Both the position numbers and the translations under genes were made by a program. Below are positions 62,585 to 64,000 of a stretch of 64,000 nt of DNA, piece by piece (the first letter of the stretch is position 1; every line of letters starts with the position of its first letter). The DNA is taken from contig CM042009.1 of NCBI GenBank assembly GCA_023525715.1, positions 126,606,819-126,670,818 of the forward strand, read 5' to 3'. The notes under the pieces were generated by a model that had not been told where the DNA came from, did no database searches, and worked only from the letters and a program-made list of their open reading frames with translations. The DNA is from Cichorium intybus. Taxonomy: Eukaryota; Streptophyta; Magnoliopsida; Asterales; Asteraceae.

Positions 62585-64000
62585 TGTAACACCCCGTTTC
62601 TTGGCACATTTGTTTCACGAATTTATTATTTTATGATTGCGATAATAATAAATAATAACAATTATTATTATTATTATTATTGTTATTATTAAAAACAATA
62701 AAATAATAATTCTAAAACATAGTTTAGATATGGAGGGGGTTAATTGTCATTAACGGGAACTTATAATGTGAGATATTATTGAAAAGGGGCAAAGAAAAAT
62801 AAAGCACCAAAGCTGAGGGGGTTGTTTTGCCAAATAGTTGCATGAAGTGAGTGTTGGGCTGTTGCATTGCATCATCAAAAAAGGAAAGAAAGAAATGAAG
62901 GGCCGACGGGATTAAAGGCTATTTGATTCTAGGTTGCATGTCTTGGCCCATCAAAACAATTAAATCTTTACACATATACGTGACGTGACCTACCCTTATC
63001 GACATCTTTTTGGAGTTCCATGCGGCCGAGTGAATACCTTGCTAGTTGCTAGTCATGTTCAACCGAGTGAAACCCTACATAATGTGTGCGACCGGATTGC
63101 TTATTGTGCGGCCAAGTTGGGGGAGTAAGACCGAGTCGTGTGGTGTATTGACTAAGTGTATAAACAATTCGATCCTAACGTTGTGTTCCCGAGTCTTATT
63201 TAAGGAAGAAAGAGAGAAGCTGATAAAACTGAAAGGTAAAAGAAAAGTTTTGATGTTCCTGAGTTTTTTTACGGAATGAAGTGGAAAGAAGAGGAGGGAA
63301 GAGAATGGAAAATATTCCCTCCTAATTTTCTTTCCGATTTGAAAGGATTTGGAGAAAAATGAAATGACGGGTAAAAATAACACTAAATTATCAATTTCCT
63401 TTCTTTTCCTTTCCAATCGAGAACACATCAAATGTTTCTTTCTTTTAATTTCTTTTCGACTCGGGAACACGAAAATATAACTTTTTTTTTCTTCCTTTCC
63501 CTTCCTTTCTTTTCTCTAATATTTTTCTTTTATTTTTTCTCCATGCTAAAACTCGAGAACTAAGACCATCTCCAATGCATTAAACCCTTTAAGAATTCAA
63601 TGAGATGCCAACTAGGAGAGAGATTAAATTAAAACTGATTTTAAATTTAATAAAAATTATAGACCACACTATAATTTCATTAAACTCTTAAGTAAAAGTT
63701 CAATGGGGATTGAACTCTACCTTCCATGTCATCATCTCTTCCATATATTAAATTCAATTTAATTACATTGAACTCCCCATTAAACTCCCATTGGAGATGG
63801 CCTAAGCGTAAGTGCCATAGTTATCGATCTCTCTCGTTCGCTATCTCTCTCTTGTTCCATTCTTTTCTTTTTTTCGGTCGTAGTTTCGTGGGAAAGAAGA
63901 AAGTGTGTGGGTGATCGATAAGAGGAATTGTGAGCAGGAGTATTCGTGTGGTAAAGCAGGGTATCAAGTATTCTCTTATTCTTTTTTGGTTTTGATCGTG
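62585..64000 (+). mobile_element. Gypsy LTR, 5' part, running off the window
   Basis: Begins TGTAACACCCCGTTTC, like the LTRs at 9103 and 37339, with an ATAATAATAA / TTATTATTATT stretch soon after. The end is beyond the window, so it cannot be said whether this is a solo LTR or part of a full element. A PIF-type MITE lies within it. Confidence 0.65.
63564..63802. mobile_element. PIF/Harbinger (Tourist-like) MITE, 239 bp
   Basis: Terminal inverted repeats GACCATCTCCAATG and (inverted right end) GGCCATCTCCAATG, flanked on both sides by TAA (63561-63563 and 63803-63805), the target duplication of PIF/Harbinger elements. Inner arms of ATTGAACTC / CATTAAACTC type continue the inverted repeat. Confidence 0.85.

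Noticed and set aside
63075..63470. 131-codon minus-strand frame
   Set aside because: It is Lys/Phe/Ser-rich from a purine/pyrimidine-biased stretch within a Gypsy LTR.

Overview
The window is nuclear DNA from a seed plant, most likely a eudicot: the genes have many short exons separated by AT-rich introns, their products are plant-specific families, and plant LTR retrotransposons, hAT, Mutator-like, PIF/Harbinger and Helitron elements are abundant. The composition and the TGTAAC-type Gypsy LTRs are compatible with an Asteraceae-like genome, but the species is not determined.

Four complete gene models can be built by hand, each with an intact frame across all exons. They are: a SAPS-domain regulatory subunit of the PP6/SIT4 phosphatase (27622-32354, +, 17 coding exons, one GC-AG intron); a short EDR2-like DUF1336 protein (45426-48597, -, 9 exons); a UXT-type UDP-xylose/nucleotide-sugar transporter (50292-52700, -, 7 exons); and a DUF707 protein (54363-57561, -, 14 exons). 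The last three lie head-to-tail on the minus strand as a gene island. Leader introns are visible upstream of the EDR2-like and DUF707 start codons. A broken KH-domain gene of the RCF3/HEN4 type lies at 7400-8560 (-).

The rest is mostly transposon. From 1 to 6.5 kb there are long TA microsatellites, a TIR element sitting between two (TA)n tracts and interrupted by a 2.4-kb solo LTR, a TIR element filled with ~160-bp tandem repeats, and a CACTA-like remnant. From 9.1 to 21.1 kb there is a four-level nest: a Gypsy element holds a Copia element, whose right LTR holds a 2.1-kb Mutator-like element, which holds a hAT element. From 21.5 to 27.1 kb two gene-capturing elements stand almost side by side: a Pack-MULE carrying a PPR gene fragment (perfect 9-bp target duplication), and a probable Helitron carrying exons of a DEAD-box helicase (RH16-like) and of proteasome subunit RPN9. 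The Helitron ends 523 bp upstream of the SAPS start codon.

From 32.9 to 44.6 kb there is a MULE transposase relic, a Copia relic split by a solo LTR, a second solo LTR itself split by a 2-kb Gypsy solo LTR, and a LINE reverse transcriptase relic interrupted by a hAT element and a MITE. Removing each of those two insertions with one duplicate of its target restores the LINE frame. From 58.7 kb to the end the sequence is gene-poor, with MITEs and the first 1.4 kb of another Gypsy LTR that runs off the edge.

Nothing here is clearly a new biochemical system. The observations most worth following are the microsatellite-embedded TIR element, the two gene-capturing transposons next to a live gene, the GC-AG intron, and a MITE family recurring in introns of the host genes.
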